Source: Megamerina dolium (taxonomy: Eukaryota > Arthropoda > Insecta > Diptera > Megamerinidae). Taken from it: a stretch of 64,000 nucleotides of DNA. The position numbers and the translations under genes were made by a program. The stretch lies in NCBI GenBank assembly GCA_963854835.1, contig OY978526.1:46446140-46510139 (forward strand). Direction: 5' to 3'. Below, one piece after another: positions 47,430 through 59,460 of this stretch (within the stretch, counting starts at the first letter, position 1; every line of letters starts with the position of its first letter). A model generated the notes under the pieces. That model had not been told where the DNA came from and searched no databases. It saw only the letters and a list, made by a program, of their open reading frames with translations.

Positions 47430-49120
47430 AGATACGAGGTTTACTAGGTAGGTTAGTTAGTATACTATCGACTCCCGGGGATTCAAATGTGCCACTCTAC
47501 ATTTACGCGCAGAATGCCCATTGAGTTTTTAGTAGATTGGAGTAATTGTCTCGTCGCTTCCGTAAAACTCCAATATCTCTTCTATAATGTAGGACAACGA
47601 TTTGAGTGATCTTTTTTGAGAGACTTCTGAAGTCTTGTAGCTGCTAGCAGCATTTTAATCCCCTCACAGTACTTTCTCCACGAGTTTCATACAACATACA
47701 ACAACCCTTGAAGCAGTTTTATATGATAACCGTTGCACTTCGCTTCATTGAAGGGCTTGCGAATTTCCTTTCGTATCTTTCCCAGATCCTGAACGGTTCT
47801 TTACTATTAAGTTGCAGCTGTTTTCGAAATCCTTAGTTATTTTGACAAACTACCCAAAGCATATTTTGATATGTGAATGTGTTCATATAAGTATTTATTC
47901 GTACCAATAAAAAAATACAACAGCAGCAGAAATAGTAGTAATGTAAACTGCGTCATCATTGTCGTATATTCATATTATATTTATTTGAACTTTATCCAAA
48001 GATGCCTAGTTGTGCAAGTTTCTCTTACACTTTAAATCCCAAGTGAAATTTTGCTTGATCGCTCGTATTACCTCTATCACAAACTCCAACATTGATATGT
48101 TACACATATATTTTTTGTCACATTCATCTCTTAATGTCATATGCACAGGGAAGTGCGCAAAGTTGCATTGTTTAATAATTAATTTAGTCGCCGCTGTTGC
48201 TCTAGCTTCAAGCGAATAACTGACACTATGAATTGTGAAAGCACTTCTGCTTTCTTATTATTCTGTACTATACATGCATTCATATACGATATGCATACAT
48301 ATGTATTATATCTAAGAATCTCTAATGTGACATTTTGCAGTTTTTAACAGTTTATTCTAAAGTTATTTATACAGTAAGACATCATCTCCGCAAGGACAAT
48401 GTCTTCGTCCATATTTTTGTTTTTCTTATAAAATCGTATGTGCATATAACACATAAGTTTATATATAAAATTGGAATTTTACTTCAGTATTTGCAATGCA
48501 ATAGGTAAAACACTTGCAAATAGTTATTTTAGTGGATATGTAGAATGGCATTGTAATTTCGAAGTAATTTTCATTGCTGTTTTGTTTTTGCTTTCATAAC
48601 CACTAGGTGCCTAGTGAATTGCAACATGCTTCTCTCCTTTCTTCTTTCTAAATGCAATTAACAATAGACTAATATCAAAAAATTCAAATGTGTGCATTTG
48701 AAACATCTCTTGTGTGAACATGGCATAGATTGCAATGCATAATACAATACTCACAACAAAAACAACAACAATTTAATAACTTTTTAATGGGGTCGTAATT
48801 TAACTTCTTTACACACATAACTTACTGAACATACAATTATAAATGTAATAATTATTATTAAGTTGAGATACACATTCGTACATTCGTATTCGTTACTAAA
48901 TATTTTAATTTCTATGTTTTTAGGTCGTTGTCGTTCACCGTAGATTACGACACTAGCATGTATGCATTAGAATGAAGTAAATATTACAATACAATAAGAG
49001 TCGGCTTCGAGCCCGGTGACATAATTTTTAGAATTTAGTCCCAATTTTTTGCTAGGATATCTCATTGCAAATATACTGCACCGAACGGTTCGAAAGACAT
49101 TATGCTGGCACTAGTTACAT
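47430..49120. other. Unassigned AT-rich DNA
   Basis: 47440-47700 may hold remnants of the Jockey element's upstream part, but no motif is clear. The rest shows no gene or element. Confidence 0.45.
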
Positions 49121-49129
49121 TGCCTTGAC

Positions 49130-49800
49130 CTCGTTCGTTCCAATTCAGACGGTACTAAACTGACTGTCCCCGCATTTATGTTGATTGTTCTCAGATCATA
49201 TGACCGAATTAGATTATAATGAAGGCGCACGATATCGAATCTCATTGCTTGAAACCTAAGTCCTCTCCAGTATTGGATTCATTAGGTGTGCAGCCACAAT
49301 GGTAAAGGTCAACCAAGATGCATTCAACAACAGGGGTTTCTTTTCTAATGTTTGGAGTAGAGAACACAGAGATATCATTCATCGGACATGCTTTCATCCG
49401 AGAATATTCTGTTTATGAGCTGGTATATGCAGTTGAGCTGCCTCCGGTCTTAAACAACCCGGAATGTAGCCCATTGGGTGTAGCGGGGTGGTAGATCATT
49501 CTCAGCAGCAGTCGTCATGAAGTGGTATCTATACGAATATATTATCAAATGTCGGATTGTTGTGATACAGAGACCAAGGAGTGAGGCATATGTTGAATCG
49601 TGTTTATCGCAGCTTAATGCAGTTAATCACCCACAGTGTGGAATTTCGATTATTAATTGCAAGACAAAGATCGTGCACACCTTGAGGTCGTGGGTGGCTC
49701 CACGGGTGATGGTATTAAAACCCATAAATCGCACTGTGGTGAGTCGGCCAAGCTCAAGTCATAAGCTTCTTCGAGGAGTTGATATGCGCTTTCCTTGTCT
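49130..49800 (-). mobile_element. RTE-like relic, old
   Basis: Nucleotide similarity to the RTE at 56617-59547 in patches: CATGCTTTCATCCGAGAATA, TTCTGTTTATGAGCTGGT and CCGGTCTTAAACAACCCGG (49390-49465), a YADD-adjacent stretch at 49135-49270, and CGGCCAAGCT with AAGCTTCTTCGAGG near 49747-49780. Too decayed for any frame. Confidence 0.6.
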
Positions 49801-49914
49801 TTTCGCCTGATTACGCTGACGCTTTTTTACTGGTGCGGATCGTGACCAGCAGTTCTTTCACAGGTGAGGGCTGTGTTTTGTAGGTGACGCAGTTTTTTAA
49901 ATAAAAAAGAAAAT

Positions 49915-50265
49915 AAATATGTGGCACATAAAACCCCAAAGGGCTCATTGGTCGAGTTTCTCTTCCATTACTGTTGTGCGTCTTAAATTTTGGACAATAT
50001 TAGAAGGGACCTACTTATTTTAGTCGGTTCCGAACGGCAAAACACTTGTGACATCACTTTTTCTGAGCTTTGTCACAGAGTTCTTTAGGAATCTTTTTCA
50101 TGGCAAGTTGTTACTGTCGGAAGAATTGCCAATTGCTTGCCGACAGGTGGGTACCGTTCGAAAGAAAAATCTTATCGATATTAAATTTGTTATGCATCAG
50201 CCGGGGATTGAACCACGACCCACAGATCAGAAGGCGAACACACTAACCACTGAGCTACGGCACTC
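49915..50265 (-). mobile_element. tRNA-derived SINE, copy S4
   Basis: Reverse-orientation full-length copy: GTGGCACATAAAACCCC, the body, then GGATTGAACCACGACCC (box B complement) and CTAACCACTGAGCTACGGCA (box A complement). No target-site duplication is obvious. Confidence 0.9.
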
Positions 50266-52025
50266 CACTTTTTAGTGACCACAAATCTCCATCAATATTT
50301 TTTAGTATGGCCAAGTCCAATTCTAAATTTTGGTATTTTCGCTACTAATACGTTGTGCAGTGGTTCATCCACTGAATACCGTTGCTGGTGTTCGCTACTA
50401 GAAGCACCTTTATTTATTAATCCAGCCTTGCAAATATACTAAGTTGGTTGAGTTGTGCTGTTTCAAATGTTGAAAATTCCAAAATAATTTACAGGTAACC
50501 TCTACTACCTCTACTATTTTACCACTACGTATGTAGTGGTATATTTGTTTTTATGCCCAATGCAACAAATGAATTACGCCACAAATTGTTAAACGTCATT
50601 AGAAAGTCTCATGTTCTTTTAGAAGTATTTTGTAGTATTCCCATTTGAATAATTTCTTTTTCTTTATTTGCAGGAAAGCGCACAATGCAGGACAATACAC
50701 ATTTATGTTTGTTTGTACAATGTGCATAGATGCAAATACGAGCACATAGATACTTATGCTAAAACTACTAAAAACTTTTAAAAAATACACAGATATAATC
50801 GCAAGTAAATGCAGTTGTGTTTATGAGAAAAGTTGGATAAACTGTATGTATATGTTTAATTAGTACCCAGCAAAAATTGGGATGATCTCTCGGAGTACTC
50901 TAAAAGGATTGTACTCCTCTTTAACTTTACACGTTGTTCGAGGAAAAGTAATCGTTGATCCGTCGTTTTGAAGTAATGCCGTTTATTCCTTTTGATCTAC
51001 TTTTGGAGGAAGGAAATAAAATTGGAAAAATCTCTTTACCAAATGGATTAAGAATTTCTTAAATCATATCATCATTTTTTCTCTTCATAGTTTACATAGA
51101 AGGTAATTAAATTCAAATCCGAAAACAATTTGTCACACACAAAAACAGAAGGTTACAAAGTACCACGGCCGAGCATATAAGAAGAACATTAGAAAAACAT
51201 TAGCTGAAATACTATTCCACTCTTGTTCATGGCAAATTTGGAACAGGACTAGAACTGGAGAGCTGCAGCACTCTTACAGAAACAAGGAAACTCGGGTATA
51301 ATAGTGCAATTAGTGCAATTAGTTAAAAAGTAAAGTAACGGTGAGTGAGTAAGAATGAGTGTCGTAATTGGCAACCGAAAAACGGTTGCCAATTACTTTC
51401 GTTATTAATAGATTATTGCAAAAAAATGTAGGTTTCTAATTTCCTAAATATTTTAGTGATCTTCTATTCAAAAAATTAAAAAATTAAAATTAATTATATT
51501 AAAAACTTAAAATAGAGAACATACAGCTTAATACATACAACAATTCCATATACATTCCAATATTGGTGACAACAAGTTAAAATTGCCTACCACACGCTCA
51601 ATGTCAGAGGAACAGCAAAAATCAGAGCTGCCGACTTTGCTATAGCATTGGCTCCGAACGCTCGCTTTTTAAGTTCTACGATTTTTCAGCTGCAGTCTCG
51701 GGTTGGTCCGAGAAACTTTGAACAACTTCGCGATCAGATCAGACCAAATACAATATTTATCTACACAGTGACGTAGCCAGTATTATTTTAATTTTTTTTT
51801 TTTTGTATAGAGGATGGGATCTGGTGACAAAAAATTCCACAGGAAATCATCGAATACCAGAAATTTCATTTTAACACTTTTACATTTACATTTAACATTT
51901 TCCATTTTTATGCTATACCGAAATCGAATTCTCGAGATTTTGCACACATACTTAACAGTGATTAAAGCCAAATGGCCATCTTTCGCACTGTACGTTCGGT
52001 CAATGGGCACAAACTCGACTGGAAG
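50266..52025. other. Unassigned AT-rich DNA with one hairpin
   Basis: No gene recognised. A CCCAGCAAAAATTGG motif at about 50868 resembles transposon ends, but no inverted partner was found. A hairpin is at 51364-51396. Confidence 0.45.
51364..51396. repeat. Perfect 14-bp-stem hairpin
   Basis: GTAATTGGCAACCG, loop AAAAA, CGGTTGCCAATTAC. Confidence 0.9.
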
Positions 52026-52029
52026 TCAA

Positions 52030-52606
52030 ACCACTATTTTATCGCAATATTCCGCTCAGGCTGATTTTTGGCTCAATGGACTGTCTATGCATAAAATTGT
52101 TGCATTTGGGGTGAAGATAATCCACTAGAGATTCACGAGAGACCGTCAGATCCAAAAAACCTTAAAAAAGAAAACTTTACCGGTAACGGCGACGTCTGTA
52201 AAATAATGATTGCCTATTATTTCGTGCCTAAATGAATGGAATGTGGACTGAAGATATATTTTTCCAACAGGACAGCGCGACATGCCATACAGCGTATCAA
52301 GCAATCGACTTATTGAGGGAAATATTTGGTGGAAGCATTATTTCTCGAAATGGACCAGTCGATTGCCCAGCGCAATCGTACGATTTAACACATACATATT
52401 CTTTTCTCGGGGGTTACGTGAAGTTATTTGCTTATGCAAAGGCTATAGAAGGGATAAACAACAAACTGTATTTGTTGGAAACTCTGAGAATACACGAAAG
52501 GATCGCAAAAGCGATGAATACCAAGGAAGATATAGACAACATCCACTCTGTTTATTATCATCAGTTAGTCTGTGTTATTATTCACTTTCTTATGACGAGT
52601 TTTATA
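52030..52606 (+). pseudogene. Mariner-superfamily transposase relic M6
   Basis: Across three frames it reads FSAQADFWLNG (for FSDEAHFWLNG), NCCIWGEDNPLEIHERP, then DIFFQQDSATCHTAYQAIDL and LREIFGGSIISRNGPVD, and a degraded LTHTYSFLGGYVK in place of the third-Asp motif. This lineage is related to, but distinct from, the family at 20470. The N-terminal half is missing. It abuts the 5' end of the M5 relic. Confidence 0.75.
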
Positions 52607-52912
52607 TAGTGATTTTTTAGCAACTTTCTTTTTGCCAACAATGTTTTTGGAAGCTCAGCTGTTTTCGTGTAACATATTACTGTCAAACATGTTCAGTTTG
52701 GTCTATAATTTATCCATGAATCGACTTACAAACGAACAACGTTTGCAGATTATAGATTTTTATTATCAAAATTCATGCTCGGTTAAGCTCGACCACTTCT
52801 TCCATTTTATGGTCAGTTTGGGAGATCTTCAGAGGCGGCTATTCGGAATCTTGTGACTAAATTTCGCACCGAATTTACATTGTTGGACATTAAACCACCA
52901 ACATGCATATGT

Positions 52913-53271
52913 GGGTGCCGTAGCTCAGTGGTTAGTGTGTTCGCCTTCTGATCTGTGGGTCGTGGTTCAATCCCCGGCTGATGCATAACAAATTTAATAT
53001 CGATAAGATTTTTCTTTCGAATGGTACCCACCTGTCGGCAAGCAATTGGCAATTCTTCCGACAGTAACAAGTTGCCATGAAAAAGCTTCTAAAAGAACTC
53101 TGTGACAAAGCTCAAAAAAGTGATGTCACAAGTGTTCTGCCGTTTGGAACCGGCTAAAATAAGTAGGTCCCTCCTAATACTGTCCAAATTTAAGACGCAC
53201 AACAGTAATGGAAGAGAAGCTCGGCCAATGAGCCCTTTGGGGCTTTAAGTGCCACATATTTATTTTTTTTT
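52913..53271 (+). mobile_element. tRNA-derived SINE, copy S5
   Basis: Full-length 359-bp copy starting GGGTGCCGTAGCTCAGTGG, with box A TAGCTCAGTGGTTAG and box B GGTTCAATCCCC, ending in a T-rich tail. It is flanked by the 10-bp repeat ATGCATATGT (52903-52912 and 53272-53281). It sits inside the M5 transposase, and the reading frame is restored across the duplication. Confidence 0.95.
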
Positions 53272-53536
53272 ATGCATATGTAGAATGCGGACAGAGGAAA
53301 ATATCACAGCTGTATCCGCCAGTGTTGTTGATGACCGTGAATTATCATTTCGGCGCTGTTCGCAGCAATTCGGCCTCTGTTACTCCACTACTTGGCATAT
53401 TTTGCGGAAGAATTTGGGTGTAGAACATTTTAAAATACAGCTGATGCAAGAATTGAAGTCACACGAACTACCACAAAGGCTAACGTTTGGTAAATGGGCA
53501 CTGGAAAAGTTGGATGAAAAACAACTGATTGTTGTG

Positions 53537-53842
53537 TGTTCGCCTTCTGATCTGTGGGTCGTGGTTCAATCCCCGGCTGATGCATAACAAATTTAATATC
53601 GATAAGATTTTTCTTTCGAATGGTACCCACCTGTCGGCAAGCAATTGGTAATTCTTCCGACAGTAACAACTTGCCATGAAAAAGCTTCTAAAAGAACTCT
53701 GTGACAAAGCTCAAAAAAAGTGATGTCACAAGTGTTCTGCCGTTCGGAACCGGCTAAAATAAGTAGGTCCCTTCTAATACTGTCCAAATTTAAGACGCAC
53801 AATAGTAATGGGCTTTAAGTGCCATATATTTATTTTTTTTTT
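53537..53842 (+). mobile_element. tRNA-derived SINE, copy S6 (duplicated fragment)
   Basis: Lacks the first ~25 bases (begins GTGTTCGCCTTCTG) and has a ~29-bp deletion before GGGCTTTAAGTGCC. It arose by tandem duplication of S5 together with neighbouring mariner sequence, not by a separate insertion. Confidence 0.9.
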
Positions 53843-54876
53843 TATGCATATGTAGAATGCGGACAGAGGAAAACATCACAGCTGTATCCGCCAGTGTTGT
53901 TGATGACCGTGAATTATCGATTCGGCGCTGTTCGCATCAATTCGGCCTCTGTTACTCCGCTACTTGGAGTATTTTACGGAAGAATTTGGGTGTAGAACGT
54001 TTTAAAATACAGCTGATGCAAGAATTGAAGTCACACAAACTACCACAAAGGCTAACGTTTGGTAAATGGGCACTGGAAAAGTTGGATCAAAAACAACTGT
54101 TTGTTGTGGATTATGAGCCGGTGGCATCATTGGACCGTACTTTTTCTAAAACGACAAAGACAAGAACGTTACAGTGAATGGCGAGCGCTACCGTGCGATG
54201 ACTAAAAACGTTTTAAGCCCAAAATGGAAAAGGTGGACTTGGCTGACACGTGGTTTCAACAAGACGGTGCCACATGCTACACAGCACGTGACAACACAGC
54301 AGCCTTTAGACTATTTTTGTGGGGCTATGTTAAGGTTCAAATATATAGCGACAAGCTTGCAACGGTTGATGCACTGGAAGTCAATAGTGAAGATTTTATT
54401 CGTGAGATACCGGCCGATATGTTGGAGAGAGTATTCCAAAATTGGACCCAGCGTATGAACCATTTGAGGCGCAGCCGCGGTGAACATTTACATGAAATCA
54501 TCTTTAAACATTGAATATAGATCATTCTATCGACTCAAATAAAGATTTCATACATTTCTCTAAATGTTTTTTTTTATCAAATCCAAAAGCTCTTAATAAA
54601 TCACCCTGTACATGTGTGGACAACAAAAATTACGTTTATTACGTTTAATGTAGGGTGTATTGATGAAATAAAATGGTTTTTGCCTGCAATCAACATATAG
54701 CTTCAGAAATTTAGTAATACATTATATTTGGAATTAAAAGTATACTAACATACGAGAATTAAGGGAATACATATTTTCTAACATCAGTTCCAATGTAACG
54801 TATGCAAGCAGCATAATATTGCTTATTATGCCACCTTTATAGCTTCTTTTTTTTAGCTAGATATGTTCGTTTACTG

Positions 54877-55245
54877 GGGGTAGTAGTGGGTGCCGTAGCT
54901 CAGTGGTTAGTGTGTTCGCCTTCTGATCTGTAGGTCGTGGTTCAATCTCCAGCTGATGCATAATAAATTTAATATCGAAAAGATTTTTCTTTCGAATGGT
55001 ACCCACCTGTCGGCAAGCAATTGGCAATTCTTCCGACAGTAACAACTTGCCATGAAAAAGCTTCTAAAAAGAACAAAGCTCAGAAAAAGTGATGTCACAA
55101 GCGTTCTGCCGTTCGGAACCGGCTAAAATAAGTAGGTCCATTCTAATACTGTCCAAAATTTAAGACGCACAACAGTAATGGAAGAGAAGCTCGGCCAATG
55201 AGCCCTTTGGGGCTTTAAGTGCCACATATTTATTTTTTTTATTTT
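54877..55245 (+). mobile_element. tRNA-derived SINE, copy S7
   Basis: Full-length copy flanked by the 15-bp repeat TATGTTCGTTTACTG (54862-54876 and 55246-55260). About a dozen bases (GGGGTAGTAGT) precede the usual GGGTGCC start within the duplication. Confidence 0.95.
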
Positions 55246-55304
55246 TATGTTCGTTTACTGTGTTCAGTCGTGTTTTTAATTAATATTACTTTTAATTAAT
55301 GGGT

Positions 55305-55670
55305 GGGTGCCGTAGCTCAGTGGTTAGTGTGTTCGCCTTCTGATCTGTAGGTCGTGTTCAATCCCCGGCTGATGCATAACAAATTTAATATCGATGAGAT
55401 TTTTCTTTCGAACGGTACCCACCTGTCGGCAAACAATTGGCAATTCTTCCGACAGTAACAACTTGCCATAAAAAAGCTTTTAATAGAACTCTGTGACAAA
55501 GCTCAGAAAAAAGTAATGTCACAAGTGTTCTGACGTTCGGAACCGGCTAAAATAAGTAGGTCCCTCCTAATACTGTCCAAATTTAAGACGCACAACAGTA
55601 ATGGAAGAGAAGCTCGGCCAATGAGCCCTTTGGGGCTTTAAGTGCCACATATTTATTTATTTTTTTTTTT
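55305..55670 (+). mobile_element. tRNA-derived SINE, copy S8
   Basis: Near-complete copy with box A and a one-base-deleted box B region (GTCGTGTTCAATCC), ending GCCACATATTTATTTA plus T run. It lies 45 bp downstream of S7's target-site duplication. Confidence 0.93.
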
Positions 55671-56598
55671 CAAATAAAATTGAATCCCTTCTGAGTTCTA
55701 AAACAATGTAGTAAAATTAGTAAACTACTACAACTACGATAAAAATATGTACCATCCCTAAAAGTAAGCAGTAGGTGTCAATCACAAATACCGTTATTCA
55801 AATAAATTAACAGCTGTAAAATAATCGCAAAGTTACTATTGACGTGCTACATTATATTATATATTCCTATACAGCCGTTCCATATTAAACGTAACAAGCT
55901 TCTGCAACATAATCACATACACATGGGCTAAATTCTTGATAAAATTGACGGATGGACTTATACAAATGTTGACATTTTTTTTTCACAGAAATTCTGGGTG
56001 TGGCAAATATTAAAAAAGTCCCTAACAAGAGGTACTAAAAAATTGTATAAGTCAAAATTTTCTGATCCGATTTGCATAAATGGGGTATCATTGGAAAGGC
56101 TTACAAAACACTGAATTTTTGTTAATAAACACTTGAAAGCAAGCGAAATATAATTGAAACAGAACGTTGGTAATAAGCGCCTTAATCAAAGTTTATATAT
56201 ATTAAAAGTAAGCTTTTTGTAAACGTTTTTATAAAACTTTATTTAAACTTTTATTGATTTTATTGTGTATAGTAAGTGTCGAATCCACTTTATTTAGACA
56301 TAATTTAATAAATTTAATATCCAATTATTTTATAATTGATAAATTAAATACAAAAAGGCAGTAAATATAATTAAACATATAGCGAAAATTAAATGTAAAT
56401 TTCCTGGAAATTCATATCAAATGAATGCACATATCTTGAGGAAGTAAAAATACATAAATAAATAATTAATATTTTTAAACCCGACATTAATTTCACTTTT
56501 GTATTCTTGGCAAGAATTATTTGTTTATTTCCCTTAAATTTTTATTTGTTTTCACTGCTGCACACAATTCACTCACGAGTTCGTTTCACTTTTAATTG
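55671..56598. other. Unassigned AT-rich DNA
   Basis: No gene or element recognised. Confidence 0.5.
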
Positions 56599-56853
56599 CA
56601 AAAAATTGCCTTTACTACTACTTATATGGCCATAACAACCGCATATCGATTTAGGCCGAATATAACATGCTTCGTCAACCATCTCTGTTCTTCGCTAGCT
56701 GGCACCAGTTAGAAATTCCAAGCGCCGTCAAGTTCTCCAGTACTTGGTCTTTCCACCGGAGGTTAGGTCTTCCTCTTCTGCGTCGTCCTCCAGCGGGTTC
56801 CGAATATAACACCTTCTTAGCTGGAGCGTGTTCTTCCATTCGCTCGACATGAC

Positions 56854-58050
56854 CTAGCGCTTTACTATGTCAATATCGGCATACAGCTCGTACAGCTTAT
56901 GGTTGTACCTTATTCGGTACTCGCCATCAACGCAAATAGGTCCAAAGATCTTACGTAGGAGTTTTCTCTCGAAAACTCCAAGCATTCGCTCATCCGAGGT
57001 GGAAATTGTCCAGGATTCAGCGCCATATGTTAGGACAGGCATGATGAGAGATCTGTAGAGTGTAGTTTTCTTTCTTCGAGAGAGGGCTCGACTTCTCCAT
57101 TGCTTACTCAGCCCAAAGTAACACCTGTTAGCAAGGGTTATCCTACGCATGATCTCCAAGCTGACGTCATTACTGCTGTTAATGCTGGTTCCAAGATAGA
57201 CAAAGTCCCTTACTACTTCAAAAGCGTAGTTGTCAACAGTGACGTGATGTCCAAGACGCCGGGACTCTTTGTTTGCTGACACTCGATACTCCGTCTTGCC
57301 CTCGTTCACCGTAAGACCCATCCGACGCGACTCTCTTTCCAACTCTGAGAATGCTGCAGTGTCTGCTCGCATGTTCATGCTGATTATGTCAATATCGTCG
57401 GCATACGCTAACAGCATGACACTTTTGTTGAAGGTAGTGCCATTATGTCGTAGATCAGCAGCTCGTATTATTTTCTCCATAATAAGATTGAAGAAGTCGC
57501 ACGATAACGAATCACCTTGTCTGAAACCCCGTTCAGTATTAAACGGTGCGGAGAGGTCCTTCCCAATTTTCACTGCACAGCGGGAGTTATGCAGTGTCAT
57601 TCTACAAAGTCGAATGAGCTTTGCAGGAATACCATACTCAGACATTGTTGCGTAGAGGTAATCCCTTACCGGATTGTCGAAAGCGGCTTTATAATCAACA
57701 AATAGGTGGTGTGTGTCGATCTGTTTTTCTTGGGTCTTCTCCAGGATTTGGCGCAGTGTGAAAATCTGGTCGATGGTGGATTTACCAGGTCTGAAGCCAC
57801 ACTGATAAGGTCCAATCAGGTTGCTGAGCATAGGCTTCAACCTTTCACACAGTACGCTCGATAGAACCTTGTATGCGATGCTCAGGAGACTTATTCCACG
57901 GTAGTTGGCGCAAATTGTGGGGTCACCTTTTTTATGTACAGGACAGAGAACACTGAGCCTCCAATCATCAGTCATGCTTTCATCCGACCATATTCTGCTT
58001 ATGAGCTGGTGCATGTAGGCGATCAGCTCATCGCCCCCGGTCTTAAACAA
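56854..58050 (-). pseudogene. RTE-like reverse transcriptase domain, longest copy
   Basis: 398-codon open frame and the best-preserved RT of this family in the window. It shows LISRIWSDESMTDDW, VLCPVHKKGDPTICANYRGI and SLLSIAYKVLSSVLCERLKP (motifs 1-2, missing from the copy at 18121), QCGFRPGKSTIDQIF, HLFVDYKAAFDNP, GFRQGDSLSCDFFNL, LLAYADDIDIIS (catalytic Asp pair), FVYLGTSINSSNDVS, MPVLTYGAESWTISTSDERM, and IVKR before a deletion truncates it at 56858. ADGLPAELFK just upstream (58040-58080) extends the domain. An ATG at 58050 is internal, not the real start. Confidence 0.92.
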
Positions 58051-58639
58051 CTCGGCAGGGAGGCCATCAGCACCTGCAGCTTTTTTGTTCTTCAGCCTTA
58101 AAAAAGCCGTTTCAACCTCGTCATAGTCGGGTGGTGGAACATCAACACCATCATCTGTAATTGGGGTTATCGGGCAATCTCCTCCACTAGCAGAATTATT
58201 CGTAGCATTGCCAATCAGTAACGTGGAGAAGGGTTCCCTTCATAGGCTCAGTACACTCTGGACATCTGTAACCAGATTCCCATTTCCATCAAAACAAGAA
58301 GAGGCTCCGGGATTTAAACCTCCACTCAGGCGTTTGATCTTTTCGAAGAATTTTCGAGTCTCATTCTTGTCGGTACACATCTCTATCTCCTCACACTCAC
58401 GTCTTTCTTGTTCCTGAAAAGACGTCTCTCTGCACTCCTTTTCTCTCCGTACCGCTCCTTAATAGCTCTCGTTGCGTCTGCACGCAGGGTTTTATGGGTA
58501 GGAGGCGTCTTTCTTTGCGGTAGCGTAGCGACACTCCTGATCATACCACTCATTCCTCAGAGAACGGTAATAACCGATTACCTCCTCGGCAGCAGTAGTC
58601 ATGGAGTGGAATATATATGTACACCGTGCGCATGTATCA

Positions 58640-59460
58640 TCAAGTGGGGGAGTGCATAAGCAGATCCGATAGTCGAGTGGCAAATGCATCTGCTGTCTTT
58701 GGTGATCGCAGCTTACTGACGTCGAACTTTCTCTGTGTAGGACTTCTCTTGTTATTTACGACACATAAGCGTGTGCGCACTTTAGCTGCAACAAGGTAGT
58801 GATCCGAGTCGATGTTGGCACCACGGATCGATTTCACGTCCATCACACTGGAAGCATGCCTTCCGTCAATCACCACATGATCAATTTGGTTTCTTGTACG
58901 TTGATCTGGAGACAGCCATGTCGCTTTGTGGATGTCGAGATGCTGGAATCTGGTACCAGCAATTACCATGTTTCGTGCTGCGGCGAAGTCGATTAGCCTA
59001 ATTCCGTTATCGGAGGTGTTCTGGTGGAGGCTGAATTTTCCGACAGTTGGACCAAAGGTACCTTCCTTGCCCACCCTGGCATTAAAGTCGCCAAGCACGA
59101 TATTGATATTATGGCGGGGGCAGCGGTCATAAGCTTCTTCGAGGCGCTGAAAGAAGCTCTCCGTGGTCACATTGTCCTTCTAATCCGTCCGAGCGTGGGC
59201 ACATAAAAGGCTGATGTTGAAGAATTTTGCCTTGATGCGAATTGTGGCCAGCCGCTCGTTCACAGGCGTGAAATGTGAGACAAGATGTCGAGTCTCTGGC
59301 TGACCAAAAATCCACATCCTAATTCGTACCTTTCAGCATGGCAACTGTAGTAAATGTCACAGGACACTCTTTTGGAGCAGCCCTGTCCCGTCCATCGCAA
59401 TTTCCTGGAGAGCGGTGATGTCAGCTCTGTATTTTTCGAGGACATCAACCAGCTGGATAG
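58640..59460 (-). pseudogene. RTE-like endonuclease domain (N-terminus deleted)
   Basis: Upstream part in a shifted frame (RWTGQGCSKRVSCDIYYSCH, ELGCGFLVSQRL). Then, from about 59170, one long frame reads TTESFFQRLEEAYDRCPRHN, IVLGDFNARVGKEGTFGP, DNGIRLIDFAAARNMVIAG, LDIHKATWLSPDQRTRNQID, HVVIDGRHASSVMDV and NIDSDHYLVAAKVRTR. The catalytic GDFNA and SDHYL motifs are present, but the TWNV start of the domain is deleted. The frame ends at 58640 with LLMHSPT. Confidence 0.88.

Larger units (their letters stand above)
52717..54514 (+). pseudogene. Mariner-superfamily transposase M5, interrupted
   Basis: N-terminus MNRLTNEQRLQIIDFYYQN at 52717, then (frameshifted) a FGRSSEAAIRNLVTKFRTEF helix and DIKPPTC. 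After the SINE the frame resumes at RMRTEENITAVSASVVDD and RRCSQQFGLCYSTTWHILRK, QLMQELKSHELPQRLTFGKW. That block is present twice (53281-53537 and 53853-54108). Next come NVTVNGERYRAMT-like codons, DTWFQQDGATCYTARDNTA, a deletion, LFLWGYVKVQIYSDKL, and the C-terminus SRGEHLHEIIFKH ending TGA 54512-54514. The FSDEAHF and CDLTPLD motifs are missing, so it is inactive. Confidence 0.8.
52608..54610 (+). mobile_element. Mariner-superfamily relic M5 with SINE insertion
   Basis: Related to the element at 20470 but a different lineage. The right end reads TTAATAAATCACCCTGTA (about 54593-54610) and a faint inverted match TAGTGATTTTTTAGC lies at about 52609-52624. It is interrupted by SINE S5 and by a tandem duplication, and internal deletions have removed the first and third catalytic Asp regions. 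Confidence 0.7.

Noticed and set aside
50868..50884. CCCAGCAAAAATTGG as a transposon end
   Set aside because: No inverted partner or duplication found nearby.
52913..52985. tRNA gene at the SINE head
   Set aside because: Box A and box B are good, but the anticodon stem does not pair well and the sequence continues into the SINE body; a tRNA-derived promoter, not a tRNA.
52813..53070. Recurrent small minus-strand protein (LLSEELPIACRQVG... GIEPRPTDQKANT), also at 53430, 54857 and on the plus strand at 50048
   Set aside because: It is the antisense reading of the SINE body and tRNA-like head, present wherever a SINE lies, not a gene family.
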